A stretch of DNA of 64,000 nt from contig CM035166.1 in assembly GCA_020205615.1 (NCBI GenBank), positions 94,747,065-94,811,064 of the forward strand, given 5' to 3'. This DNA comes from Panax quinquefolius (taxonomy: Eukaryota; Streptophyta; Magnoliopsida; Apiales; Araliaceae). The first letter of the stretch is position 1. The number at the start of each line of letters is the position of its first letter. Under the pieces are notes generated by a model. The model was not told the DNA's origin. It ran no database searches and worked only from the letters and a program-made list of their open reading frames with translations. Of the stretch, positions 49,273 through 58,940 are shown piece by piece. The position numbers were made by a program, and so were the translations under genes.

Positions 49273-51173
49273 CCGCCACCCTCGGTGACCGGGAAGACTA
49301 GAATAGAAGAGTCCGTCGACTCTTTTTAGTTTTAGAAGGTTTAAATAAGTGTCTGTAGACGCAAAGTAGTGTGTTTTAATGCATGGCTTTCTTTGTCTTT
49401 GTTTGGTGGAGATCTACTCCTATGCTTACTGGTTCTGGAAGACCTATCTATGCTAAGTGTCTTTGTTTGGTTTTCTTTTTTGTGTTTGCATGTATGTATG
49501 GGCCAAACTTTTGCTCTTGTTTGATGTGACACAGAAAAGCTCTTTGCCTAAGGTTTCTGTAACTAAAAAGGGGCAATCCAGTAAGTAGGGAGGTCCAGCT
49601 TTGCAGTCTAGCGAGTCAAGGGATGAGAGCGAAGTTGAAGTTCTGTTCAAAAACCTCGTCCGAGAACTTGTATAGAGAAGGATTTCCCGCGGTATCCTTA
49701 AACTTCCGTGCTTGGTGGAGAAGAAGCGAACAAAGGTACGCCGTCTTCTTTGCCTTGTTCTCTGTCATGAATCGGATCGCTTTCGCCACTAGGTCTTTTT
49801 TTTGGTGTGGTACACATATCTTTCAATGTCAATCAAGTAATTCATTCTCACTGTCTGAGGAAAACGTGAAGAATTGCCGTTTTATGAGCTTGTAAGGCCC
49901 GTTGAATTAGCCTGCGATGGTTCTTACTTAAAGGTTCATACCAACGGGTTCTCCCCCTATTTCTACGATTCGCATACCGCTTGGGAATGTAATGAGAGAT
50001 GAAACGACCCGTAAGAGAAGCGACGAGATCAAAGGCTTCCTACGTGTGCTCTTGAGGTAGATTCTCAAGTTGTTGTTTACTTTGAACAACAATGGTGGAG
50101 GCAAAATGGATTCAAATGTACCTTGGTGAAGGAAACAAATTCTTTGGCTAGAGATTGGGTTGTTAAGTGGCAACATGTTTATCATGAAGGCTTTTCGTTG
50201 CATTCACTTACAACAAGAAACAACCACCAGTGTTTGGTGCAGCACCTACATTTTGGATTTGGTAATCTGAAGATAGAAAACCATAATGATTCCAACCGAA
50301 CTTTCATAGATACAAAGGTCACGCTTTGCTTGATTTTGCGCTAAGTTATATATTCAAAAGTAAATTCGCAATATCTTGAGTCGCATCCGGTTCTTGAATT
50401 GCCTACTTATCTTCCTTAGAAGAATCAGACCCTAAAGTAGTTCTAGCGCCTTCTGATCGACCTAATCTGAAAGAAAGCGAAAGGGACCCACTTCCCACAT
50501 TGAGTTCCAAAGGAGTATCAGCAATCTTATTGTCTTGTCGGAGAGACCAGCACAAGCAATAAGATCGGAAGCATACTTAACTTGCGATAGAATATATCCC
50601 ACTCTTTTGCGCTAGGAGTTATGAATTTCTCGTTTAGTTTTGCTTTCATTTAGGAGTGAAAAGGAACTTATGAGATGAACGTAATCTATATCTCTCCTTT
50701 CTTTGGTTAGGAACAATTCAATAGCTTGCCTTAACATCGAATAACATAGCGAGCTAGAATGTGTATGTGGTGCGGATGACTCCTGGTTGGAAGACGATTC
50801 AGGAAAGCATCCAATTCTAGCAGCTAGAATCAAGACTGAAAATCTCGTCTAATAAGAAGAGCACTAATTTCTGTCTTACATCACGCTAGTCTCGTTCTTG
50901 AGTGGGGGGGTCGTGGAAGAAGTGGGTTCTACTCCCATAGCCCCCGTGTGGCGAACGAAAAGGTTTATGCAGGCTGTTTGTTATGGTCATTTTTTTTGCT
51001 AGCCTTGCTTTGAGGCAATCCACATCGATGTAATGAAAGTGACGGACCCACGATAATGACAGAACGCCCTGAAAGGAGCTGGTCTTTAATCAGCTGTGAA
51101 TCCTACCGATCTTGATATCCGGAAGGATTTCCCAAGTTGACCTTCTTTCTCTTTTCGCTTAACGCGCCATCCG
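49273..51173. other. Organelle-like spacer, no gene recognised
   Basis: Base composition shifts from AT-rich to near 45% GC at 49,273. Many short frames exist on both strands but none matched a known mitochondrial or plastid gene or carried a domain I recognise. Typical of plant mitochondrial intergenic DNA. Confidence 0.6.
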
Positions 51174-51494
<321 letters not shown>

Positions 51495-52102
51495 AGAAAG
51501 TGCTGGGTGGTTTAACCGATGAGTGGGCCAAGAACTTTGGGCTTTGTTGATTTCTTCTGCGTGATGATTTCATTGAAAAAGATCGAAGTCGCAGTATTTA
51601 TTTCACCCAAGATTGGGTTTCTCTACACAGTGTTACTCGCCTGTGGCTTGGGGGTATTCACGTTTGGCGTATACTGCTTCGACCGAGATCTTTGGGGATG
51701 ATTACGTACTTACGATTCGGTGGGTTCGAGTCCTTCCGTCCCAGATCCATTCCTCTCGCTTCAACCTAAAGTTTACAGTCGAGTCAGTCTTCGTACCAAA
51801 GCAATGAAACATGGAGCCATATGCTTAACACAAGCATGTCGAACGAAGTTTAGTAAAGTAAAGCTTTGGCTCCCTAAAGACTAAAGAAATGGATAAAAAA
51901 GGGGGGGGGGGGACTTCTGCAACGGGCTATGCCACCCAAACCAACTGAGGGAAGTCGCATCCGCCCCTTCCCGGCTCTCCGCTAAAGCCCTTTCTCCCGT
52001 GCCTGGGTGAATATGAATGTCTTTCTCCCGACTTACTACGATTTCCGGGTGGGAAGAAAGAGCCTTCAACGGCGAATCGCGTGCGGAAATTGAATTGTTT
52101 GG
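51495..52102. other. Spacer with G12 homopolymer
   Basis: No gene recognised. A run of 12 G lies at 51,901-51,912. A 3'-half-tRNA-like phrase near 51,720-51,745 lacks a partner half. Confidence 0.5.
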
Positions 52103-52175
52103 GGGTGTATAGCTCAGTTGGTAGAGCATTAGGCTTTTAACCTAATTGTCGCAGGTTCAAGTCCTGCTATACCCA
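52103..52175 (+). tRNA. trnK: tRNA-Lys (UUU), mitochondrial type
   Basis: A complete cloverleaf of 73 nt. The acceptor GGGTGTA pairs with TATACCC (one G-T pair) with discriminator A. The D arm is AGCTCAGTTGGTAGAGCA, the anticodon loop is CTTTTAA with anticodon TTT and stem TTAGG/CCTAA, and the T arm is GCAGGTTCAAGTCCTGC. The CCA is not encoded, as is normal. It matches the native plant mitochondrial trnK and has no intron, unlike plastid trnK. It is the only intact gene I can support in the organelle-like block. Confidence 0.95.
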
Positions 52176-53868
52176 AACCTACCTTACTATACTATGAGTA
52201 AGAATGCGTAGTAGCGTTCAAAGTTCAGGTACAAGATACTATCATTACCGCCTGGACAATTAGACATCCAACCCGTAATCGTAATCGTTCATTCCAAGGA
52301 AGCTCCTTAGCATGCCGTCCATTAGCTAAACCTTTCTTTTAGTCGTGCGAACGAGACCCTCGCGAAGCGCTTCCCGTTCCCTCTTTTTCAAATCATTCTT
52401 TTGCCAGTTGTTGTTGGAAACATAGGAGGGAGCTCTTCTTGTATTTAGGATTTCGTATATTATATATAGGCATAATTTTTATATCCGTAATAGTGCGAAA
52501 AGAAGGCCCGGCTCCAAGTTGTTCAAGAATAGTGGCGTTGAGTTTCTCGACCCTTTGCCTTAGGATTAGTCAGTTCTATGTTAACGTTGGAGCAATCATT
52601 TTCTGTCTAAACGGAAGTCTCATTTGATAATCCCTACGAATGATGAGTGGAATAAGCCTCTGGATGATGATGTGATATTTTACATCGTTGAATGGACCCA
52701 TTCGAAAACAATTGGATGATGACAAAATTATCAAAGATTGGCATTCCTTATTTCTATTCAACAATGTATGAATAGCCCCATCATGCTTCAAGGCATACTA
52801 TTCTCCCTCTCTCTTCTCCGCATCATTTACTAAAATAGTGATCTCATTATTACCTATTCTAGCAAAATCACCCATCAGAGCCATCGTTAACCATTGGTCG
52901 TTAAGGGTAAAAGGCGGAATCTCGGCCAAGATACGTCGTGTTGTTGAAAGAGTCATCAAAGAAGGAGGAGTCATTGTTGGCGCCTTCAAGATTACCTCAC
53001 TCTCACCGGACGACATCTGCTATCTTTGTCGATCAAGAAATGGATTACGAGTTGAAACTTTGCTTGCCCACGAACAATCTTGGCTCGTCAAGAACTTTAG
53101 ATAGATTTAATCTTCTCTTATCCTGCCCTTCCCATTAATCCATAGAAGAGTCCTGTCGCAAACAGTGATTCGATTGATGATGAAGAAAGAGAATTCTTGG
53201 TTCAGTTCTCCACCTTAACGACAGAAAAAGAGCAAAGAAAGATGGAGGGGACACGGACGGTTAGCTAGACGAACGAGATAAGAGCACATAGCATCACTTA
53301 CATCAGAAGTGGGATCAGAACTGGAGGAGGAGTTGTGGTGACCCTGCGTCGTCATGACTTCTCCTTGGATGCCATCAGCCATAAGACTAAAGGCATGTAC
53401 GTAGGGTGCGCGTAGAAAGCGTATAGTGCGCGTAGAAAGCGTAAACGCGCCATCCGCGCCAGGCCGAACAAACACCAGGTAGAAAGCGTAGCCACGGGTG
53501 TATCCTCCTAGTAATTCAATGGAAGTATAGTAATGACCTCTACCAGAACAAGGGCGGAGGGAGTTGTTTTCCAGTAGCAGCTTTCTTTTTCCTGGCTGAG
53601 TAGTTTCTTTCACGAAAGATAGATCAAAATCTACTATCACTAATACATAGAATCGAATCCATATGGTTTCTATTCTGCAGACTAGAAAAGAAGGGTACTT
53701 GCTCGAGCCAAGTAAAGTAAGTTCAGGCGGAAGCGACTCGATCTTCTCTCTCATTCCAAATCAAAGGCAAGGGAAGCAATGAAGGGCATTTAGGATTTCC
53801 TACGAAAGAAAAAGAGCAGTAAGTAATAGAAGAAGGAGTGGTTCGATTTGGAACCTCTTTTCGAAGCT
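52176..53868. other. Organelle-like spacer, no gene recognised
   Basis: Several frames of 60-180 codons occur on both strands, the longest on the minus strand at 53,215-53,754 (179 codons). None has a recognisable domain. A short near-tandem unit gcgcgtagaaagcgta occurs at 53,408-53,443. A 14-base word acgcgccatccgcg near 53,447 also occurs near 51,163. Confidence 0.5.
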
Positions 53869-54011
53869 NNNNNNNNNNNNNNNNNNNNNNNNNNNNNNNN
53901 NNNNNNNNNNNNNNNNNNNNNNNNNNNNNNNNNNNNNNNNNNNNNNNNNNNNNNNNNNNNNNNNNNNNNNNNNNNNNNNNNNNNNNNNNNNNNNNNNNNN
54001 NNNNNNNNNNN
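53869..54011. other. Assembly gap (143 N)
   Basis: A run of 143 undetermined bases. Any frame said to cross it is meaningless. Confidence 1.
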
Positions 54012-54126
54012 TGACTTCGCTTCGATCTCTTGCGGAGGATCTTTTAGATTCCTTTCCTCTACTAGCTGCTAGAACTTCCGACTAGCAAGAACTAGCAACA
54101 GTAGAAAGAGGATTAGCTACAGAAGC

Positions 54127-54166
54127 GGCCATAAACTAATTATGGCCGTAGTTTAACACTACGGCG
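54127..54166. other. Two adjacent hairpins
   Basis: ggccataa-actaa-ttatggcc forms an 8-bp stem, followed at once by cgtag-tttaaca-ctacg. They sit next to a 22-base match to the large-subunit rRNA gene (cggcgtacctttgatccgtt). Confidence 0.6.
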
Positions 54167-54183
54167 TACCTTTGATCCGTTGA
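54162..54183 (-). pseudogene. Very short rrn26-like scrap
   Basis: cggcgtacctttgatccgtt equals part of the minus-strand rRNA piece at 60,876-60,899, here without its flanks. It is too short for more than a note. Confidence 0.4.
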
Positions 54184-54195
54184 GACTCTCCAACC

Positions 54196-54227
54196 AAATA
54201 AAGAACCTCGGTGACTAGTTTGACTCA
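54196..54227. repeat. Inverted repeat, left arm (with 54,569-54,601)
   Basis: aaataaagaacctc then gactagtttgactca. The reverse complement lies at 54,569-54,601 with about 4 changes. The arms enclose 340 bases holding a LINE RNase H fragment. Confidence 0.85.
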
Positions 54228-54284
54228 CGATCTGGAACCTATCTCTCTGGATCTAAACCAGAATCAGGGAAGACGTAATTCAAA

Positions 54285-54372
54285 TGGAATTTTTTCATCC
54301 TTGAGGGCTGAATTATGGGCGGTTAAGGTGGGTTTAGAGTTGGCATGGGAGAAAGGCTTCCGGCGTGTGCTC
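54285..54372 (+). pseudogene. LINE-type RNase H fragment
   Basis: Reads FSSLRAELWAVKVGLELAWE then KGFRRVL, the central block of the RNase H-like domain found at the end of plant LINE/non-LTR reverse transcriptases (RVT_3 family). The catalytic Glu of AELWA is present; the rest of the domain is lost. Such nuclear-derived scraps are well known in plant mitochondrial DNA. Confidence 0.7.
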
Positions 54373-54568
54373 TCGATCCTCATCTCGTTCACTCACAGAA
54401 GACCTTGCCTAGCTCAACTTTCTTTCTTATACCAGGATATGGAATACTAGGAAGCCTTTCGTTCGTCCCCTTCAGCAAGTGAATCTTCTTTATGCGCATC
54501 TTAGAAAGCGTAAGGATACTCCGCCTTCCCGATTCTCGGTTTAGATCCGAGAGAGACCGCCCTATCGA

Positions 54569-54601
54569 TGAGTCAAACTAGTCATTTGAGGTTCTTTATT
54601 T
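54569..54601. repeat. Inverted repeat, right arm (with 54,196-54,227)
   Basis: tgagtcaaactagtc then gaggttctttattt, the reverse complement of the left arm. Confidence 0.85.
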
Positions 54602-55108
54602 TCATGTTCTTGTGGAATTACTTTGGTTATTAGTTAGGGATACAAATACAAATATAAATAAGCCAGGTAAACAAGTGAAATGAAATGCATTTTTGCTTTC
54701 AGTTTTATGTTCGGCTTTAAATGATCTTCCCTGAAATGGAACTTTCATGCTGGAGCATTCAAGTCGATCTATTACGACCAGCGCTCGGGGGGCAGGCCAA
54801 CCAACGAAGAGCTGGCTTACGGAGCTTTCTCATCAAGCATTGATTATCGGGCGCTCAACAAGGTAACCTAACCATTGAAATGATCCATGTTACGGAACCA
54901 AGACAACCTATCTTACTAATAAAAGGGTTAAGGGCCTCCAATGCCTATAAATAGAAGCTTTTTTCAGCCTTTATTTGGCAAAGGGTTTTTTTATTGCATG
55001 AAAAAAAGGATTGCATAGGCTTACTCGGTAATTTATCATCCTTCCATAAGATATAGTTAGTTATCCTATTAGGAGAATGACTTAATAATAAGACTAACAT
55101 ATATAACT
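54602..55108. other. Spacer, nothing recognised
   Basis: No gene, RNA or repeat was supported. Confidence 0.5.
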
Positions 55109-55178
55109 AACCAGTTTCTAAACGCTGGAGTAGATCCTAAAGAGATACCACTTCCTCATGAATTTATCTTGAATCGGG
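55109..55178 (+). pseudogene. psaA: Plastid psaA internal fragment
   Basis: Reads [19 protein letters not shown] then ILNR without interruption, an internal stretch of PsaA. Both ends stop abruptly. It lies 3.6 kb from the psaA 5' piece, and the gene part between them is missing. Confidence 0.88.
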
Positions 55179-55536
55179 CTTTTTGCATAAAATCTTATTG
55201 TCGCCCCAAAGGAAGAATCTCTGTTTGAAACTCCAAACTTCTTTGTCGAGCTAGGAACCTACTTGACTGGAACGATCTCTCTTCCTTTTCGAACTTCACT
55301 ACCAGCTATCAGTAGCGCCCTTCGCTCCTTTCTAAGTCTAAAAAATTCAGTTATTTCAACTACATCAAACGATCTTTCAAATTGGTCAAGACTCTCTAGT
55401 TTATGGCCGCTTCTCTATGGTACTAGTTTAGACTAGGGTTTGGCCTAAGCCTAACTTGGGTACTTGACAGGGCTATATGAAAGGTGTCTTGTGGTTGCAA
55501 ATCCGTATTATAGGACTTTTTTCGCAGGATAAGTAG

Positions 55537-55827
55537 GTGGAAGTCACCATCACCACCATCGTTAACATCGGTACACTTCTAAATAAGGCCTACCTCCCTT
55601 CCATTCAACCAGAGCAGCGGAAGCCAGGGTATCACTTCAGTGATACCTGGGCAAATTCTGCGATTGCCGAGGGCATGGCCTTAGATAAAGAACTGAACTC
55701 ATCAATCAGTCAGTCTAGAGCCTTCCTGTTTGAAGAGATCGAGAATGAGCTGCTTCAGAGACCAGAGGGAAAGAAAGTCGTTACACTTGGAGTCTCAGTT
55801 GGAGGACCTCTTACTCGAGAATCGTAA
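55537..55827 (+). CDS. Hypothetical ORF, 96 codons
   Basis: Starts MEVTITTIVNIGTLLNKAYL and ends GPLTRES. There is no membrane segment or known domain. The composition is protein-like (KELNSSISQSRAFLFEEIEN looks helical), which makes it slightly better than chance among the frames in this block. It could equally be spacer or a scrap of unknown origin. Confidence 0.25.
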   Translation: MEVTITTIVNIGTLLNKAYLPSIQPEQRKPGYHFSDTWANSAIAEGMALDKELNSSISQSRAFLFEEIENELLQRPEGKKVVTLGVSVGGPLTRES

Positions 55828-55882
55828 TGTTAAATCCTTTTCTAAAGCTCTAGAGGTTTAGTCATAAACTCAAACGGTCCGC

Positions 55883-55942
55883 AACGGCTGCTAACTGCTG
55901 CAGGGGGACTACGGGGCCCCTCCCGTAACGGCTGCTACTGAG
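55883..55942. repeat. 60-bp hairpin-bearing repeat, copy 1
   Basis: aacggctgctaactgctg, then agggggactacggggcccct with cccgtaacggctgct. The repeat holds the palindromic core ggggcccc and is bounded by the direct words aacggctgct. It recurs at 57,510-57,570. Confidence 0.85.
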
Positions 55943-56208
55943 CTTCTTTTTCTGTTGTTTTTTTCTTACTTTTCTGTTGTTCTTTTCTTACTCTACTATC
56001 TTCGTTGCGAGCTTATTCCCTTATTCTTACTAATCTCTACCAGAGCACCTTTTCTAGTCCGGATGGTTTTCTTAAAGGGTTTCATAGCATATCCACTAGT
56101 AACCCTTCCTACAACATTACACTGAGCAATAGGACCCGATAAACGCGCTTTATTGAGGCTTCTGTTTCTTGTAATACTATAGTAGCTAGGCCTCCTCTAC
56201 CGTCCCGC

Positions 56209-56613
56209 TTAACACCGACCCAAACTGCCGCTTCCCCGAGGGCCAAAGCTCAGCTTTGGTTCACCTCCCCGGGGGGTGTTTGGAACTATCTTCCTTGCGG
56301 TTAATAGCTTTCTTTTTGCCTTAGACCACAAAAGGTATAAGAGAGACTGTTTTATGAGACTGCCCCCTGCTAGCGATACCAGAATAAAAATATCCGGAGC
56401 CGTGTCTTGCTGGAATTCAGTCCGAAAATGCACCGTAACTCCCCCAAAAAGGAGAGTGGGCTGTCTCTCTCCGACCCGACTATTCCTTTGAGGAAATAGA
56501 GTAAGGGTCGACCTTCTTCCGGAAAAAGAGGGCTTGCTCGCCCCCGTCTTTCCTTTCGTCTTTTGCACAAACCAAACACCCCACATTCCCGGGTATGGAG
56601 CCACCTTCTTCAC
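56209..56613 (-). CDS. Hypothetical ORF, 134 codons
   Basis: One of the longest open frames in the organelle-like block, starting MKKVAPYPGMWGVWFVQK and ending GSGSLGRC. It overlaps one copy of the cccgactatt..aaatag hairpin repeat, which argues for a chance frame. No domain was recognised. Confidence 0.2.
   Translation of the reverse strand: MKKVAPYPGMWGVWFVQKTKGKTGASKPSFSGRRSTLTLFPQRNSRVGERQPTLLFGGVTVHFRTEFQQDTAPDIFILVSLAGGSLIKQSLLYLLWSKAKRKLLTARKIVPNTPRGGEPKLSFGPRGSGSLGRC
56475..56510. repeat. Palindromic hairpin repeat, copy 1 of 4
   Basis: cccgactattcctttgagg then aaatagagtaaggg. A stem of about 8 bp (tatttcct/aggaaata) lies inside an outer cttccc/gggaag pairing in the better copies. 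Other copies: 57,351-57,390, 57,464-57,505, 57,578-57,616. Confidence 0.8.
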
Positions 56614-56661
56614 CCCGACATGCTACTTCTATAGGCCATTGAAAGCCTAGGGGATGGTACC

Positions 56662-57102
56662 TCAGAACCACCCAGCTTCCACAGTAGTCCCGGTAGCAAC
56701 CCGACTTGCTGAAAAAAGGTCCGCCTTCTTGTACTGAAGCGAGTAGAGGAAGTCACTACCTATTTGTGTGACTCCTTTCTTTCTCGGACCCGGCGCTTTT
56801 CCCGTCAAAGTTCTAGCCCCACTCAGAATGGTTACTGGACAAGGGAGCGGACAACTACTTCCGCTGAAACTATATGCACCGCAAGATTCGGACTCCAAAT
56901 TCCCCTAGTCTTTCTCCACTTTAGGAGGACCGCCCCTGAATACGGTCATCCCCCCTATGTTGTTCAAAGCTGTATTCTTTCGAGCAATTCCAAACCCTTG
57001 CAGGCCCGGCTGATCCCAAAGCTCCCAGCTTGAAAGATCAATCCACAGCAAGCCGCTTGCACCAAGCCCGCGAACTGCCGTGCAGAGGATCTCGAACAAC
57101 AA
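56662..57102 (-). other. Two overlapping-frame hypothetical stretches, unassigned
   Basis: Minus-strand frames of 65 and 78 codons (ending and starting near 56,900) read protein-like phrases such as NNIGGMTVFRGGPPKVEKD and LTGKAPGPRKKGVTQIG. I do not recognise a family. A frame change separates them, so if this was a gene it is broken. Confidence 0.2.
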
Positions 57103-57350
57103 TGCAGCTCCTAGATTAGAGCTACTTTTCAGGATGGGTCATATCTCAGGCGATTAACTCCGAAATTACACCTCTCAAGCTTACGAAATAATTTTGGCGC
57201 GTCCTACGTAGATACGAGGTTTCAGAACTGACGTTACTCAGCCACCGGATCGACATCAGTGGTTTCGAACCTCACTTACGACATTACCGATTTCTAGTGC
57301 TTTTTCTTCTTTTTAGAAAAACAAGGGCTGCTAACATCACCGAAGGAAGT

Positions 57351-57390
57351 CCGACCCGACTATTTCCACTTCGGAAATAGAATAAGGGAA
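57351..57390. repeat. Palindromic hairpin repeat, copy 2 of 4
   Basis: ccgacccgactatttccact then tcggaaatagaataaggg. It has the same layout as copy 1 with a different loop. Confidence 0.8.
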
Positions 57391-57463
57391 GACCGCTCTT
57401 GAGCCTAACCTCCCCCGAGGGGAGACGAACAAAGCTCGGAGGGGGCAACGGTCCGCTCTATCT

Positions 57464-57505
57464 ACTTCCCGACTATTTCCTCCAAGGAAATAGAATAAGG
57501 GAAGC
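57464..57505. repeat. Palindromic hairpin repeat, copy 3 of 4
   Basis: cttcccgactatttcctcc then aaggaaatagaataaggg. It directly precedes copy 2 of the 60-bp hairpin repeat. Confidence 0.85.
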
Positions 57506-57509
57506 CCTA

Positions 57510-57570
57510 AACGGCTGCTAATTGCTGCTGTAGGGGGACTACGGGGCCCCTCCCGTAACGGCTGCTATGC
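57510..57570. repeat. 60-bp hairpin-bearing repeat, copy 2
   Basis: It matches 55,883-55,942 almost fully, with a small insertion (gctgctgtag) before the G run. Confidence 0.85.
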
Positions 57571-57577
57571 AGTGAAA

Positions 57578-57616
57578 CTTCCCGACTATTTCCTCCGAGG
57601 AAATAGAGTAAGGGAA
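57578..57616. repeat. Palindromic hairpin repeat, copy 4 of 4
   Basis: cttcccgactatttcctcc then gaggaaatagagtaaggg. This is the most symmetrical copy: cttccc pairs with gggaag and tatttcct with aggaaata. Confidence 0.85.
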
Positions 57617-58677
57617 GACCGCTCTTGCTGCTACTGAGTTTCTTTTGCAGTTGTTGCTCGAGTTTCTCTTACTATGAGCTGCTCTATCTCCGGATCTGCT
57701 CCCGAATTGAATAGTATAACATAGGAAGATCTTTTATCCATACCGAATCCAAAATAGGATTCCCGGCCCAATCAAAAATTACTTTATTTTTCATTCTTTT
57801 CTTTCTTTTCTATAACCTACCTTAAGTCTTCCTTGTACAATCGTCGAATGAAGTATTATCTTATCTGACCACCCGTCCCTTTCCATTAGTCACAAACGCC
57901 CAACAAACAATAGAAGCAAAGTGGAAAAATAAAGGAGTTACGTTCTCGGTTTTTTAATGATCTAATTTTCTTGGAAGACAAAGAAGTGTGATAAAGATGA
58001 GTCCGAGGATAAAAGAAGGAATATTCTATCAAATGAAATTTCAATATTTTTTTTAGTTTAGGGTTTGTTCTTTCGTTGGTGGGCCTCCTAAAAAAAATAG
58101 AAAATATAGGAAGGAAAAAGTTGATTCATTCCGTTGCTAATGCTAAGAGGAGTAGGATCTTTAATGGATCTTTATCCTTCTTTTTTGTACCCTCCCCCTA
58201 GGTTATTAGTACTGGGACACATATATCAAAAGTTCAGTGTGTCATTTGAATGAAATAGATTTTTTCAACTTCACATTAGTAATTGAGGTTACACAAACAA
58301 AACCGAGTCCAGAAGGAGAGATTTTTTAAGATGGAAAGGTCGGGGGAATTATGTTAAATTCATTTTGTATTGTACAACAAAGAAATTCCATTTTCAGATA
58401 TGTGCCTTACGAGAAACATATAGTCTTATATTCCATCGAAAAAGCGGTGAGTATCTCTTGGAATCTTGACTAGAGTGCTCCCCTCACTTGTACTAATCTA
58501 CATATGTCTTTCTACTACCAATCGGTACTAGTTGAAGTAATGAAAATTTCCTATTTGTTTAATGAGAAACGCGAACGAAAAAGGAACGAAAAAAGAACCC
58601 CTTGGGAATGAAATTATGCTTCCTGCTCCCGTTGCTGAGTAAAAAGGAGAGACAATTTATGTACTTATTGGATCCGT
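57617..58677. other. AT-rich spacer, probably plastid-derived in its second half
   Basis: From about 57,950 the base composition and style resemble plastid intergenic DNA, and it leads straight into plastid-type trnD and trnY remnants. No coding gene was recognised; I cannot name the exact plastid spacer with certainty. Confidence 0.4.
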
Positions 58678-58750
58678 CGGAATCGACGGGGCTCGAACTC
58701 ATGACTTAGCCTTGGCAGTGATGGTGTTCGACCAATTGAACTACAATCCC
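58678..58750 (-). pseudogene. trnD: Plastid-derived trnD pseudogene (anticodon changed to GCC)
   Basis: The acceptor, D-arm and T-arm sequences (gggattgtagttcaattggt; gttcgagccccgtcgattcc) are those of plastid tRNA-Asp. The anticodon loop reads CTGCCAA instead of CTGTCAA, and the anticodon stem (catca/ggcta) cannot pair. It is therefore a decayed copy and not a working tRNA for Asp or Gly. Confidence 0.8.
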
Positions 58751-58855
58751 ATGGAAATAAGGGATCTAGCAAAAATTTTATTCTTTTTATTCCTCCGTAT
58801 CGGTATTTACGAAGGACAAGGGGTTATACCATCTCGTGGTATATTGGCGAATTGT

Positions 58856-58940
58856 TGGGTAGAAATGGATTTGAACCGGTAATAGACATATTGCCAACGA
58901 ATTCTGATCAATCCCCATTAACCGCTTTCGGGCATCGACC
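58856..58940 (-). pseudogene. trnY: Plastid-derived trnY pseudogene
   Basis: ggtcgatgcccgaaagcgg, ttaatgggga, and aattcgttggcaatatgtct are the words of plastid tRNA-Tyr(GUA), but the loop has lost GTA and the T stem is altered. On the minus strand it precedes trnD, the same order as in the plastid trnE-trnY-trnD cluster. No trnE was seen. Confidence 0.8.

Noticed and set aside
51560..51745. Possible tRNA near 51,720 with a T-arm-like phrase gggttcgagtccttccgtcc
   Set aside because: No acceptor or anticodon arm could be paired upstream.
52103..52175. Plastid origin for trnK
   Set aside because: Plastid trnK has a long intron with matK and different arms; this compact gene matches the mitochondrial form.
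53848..54072. Frame spanning the N gap
   Set aside because: Half of it is undetermined bases.
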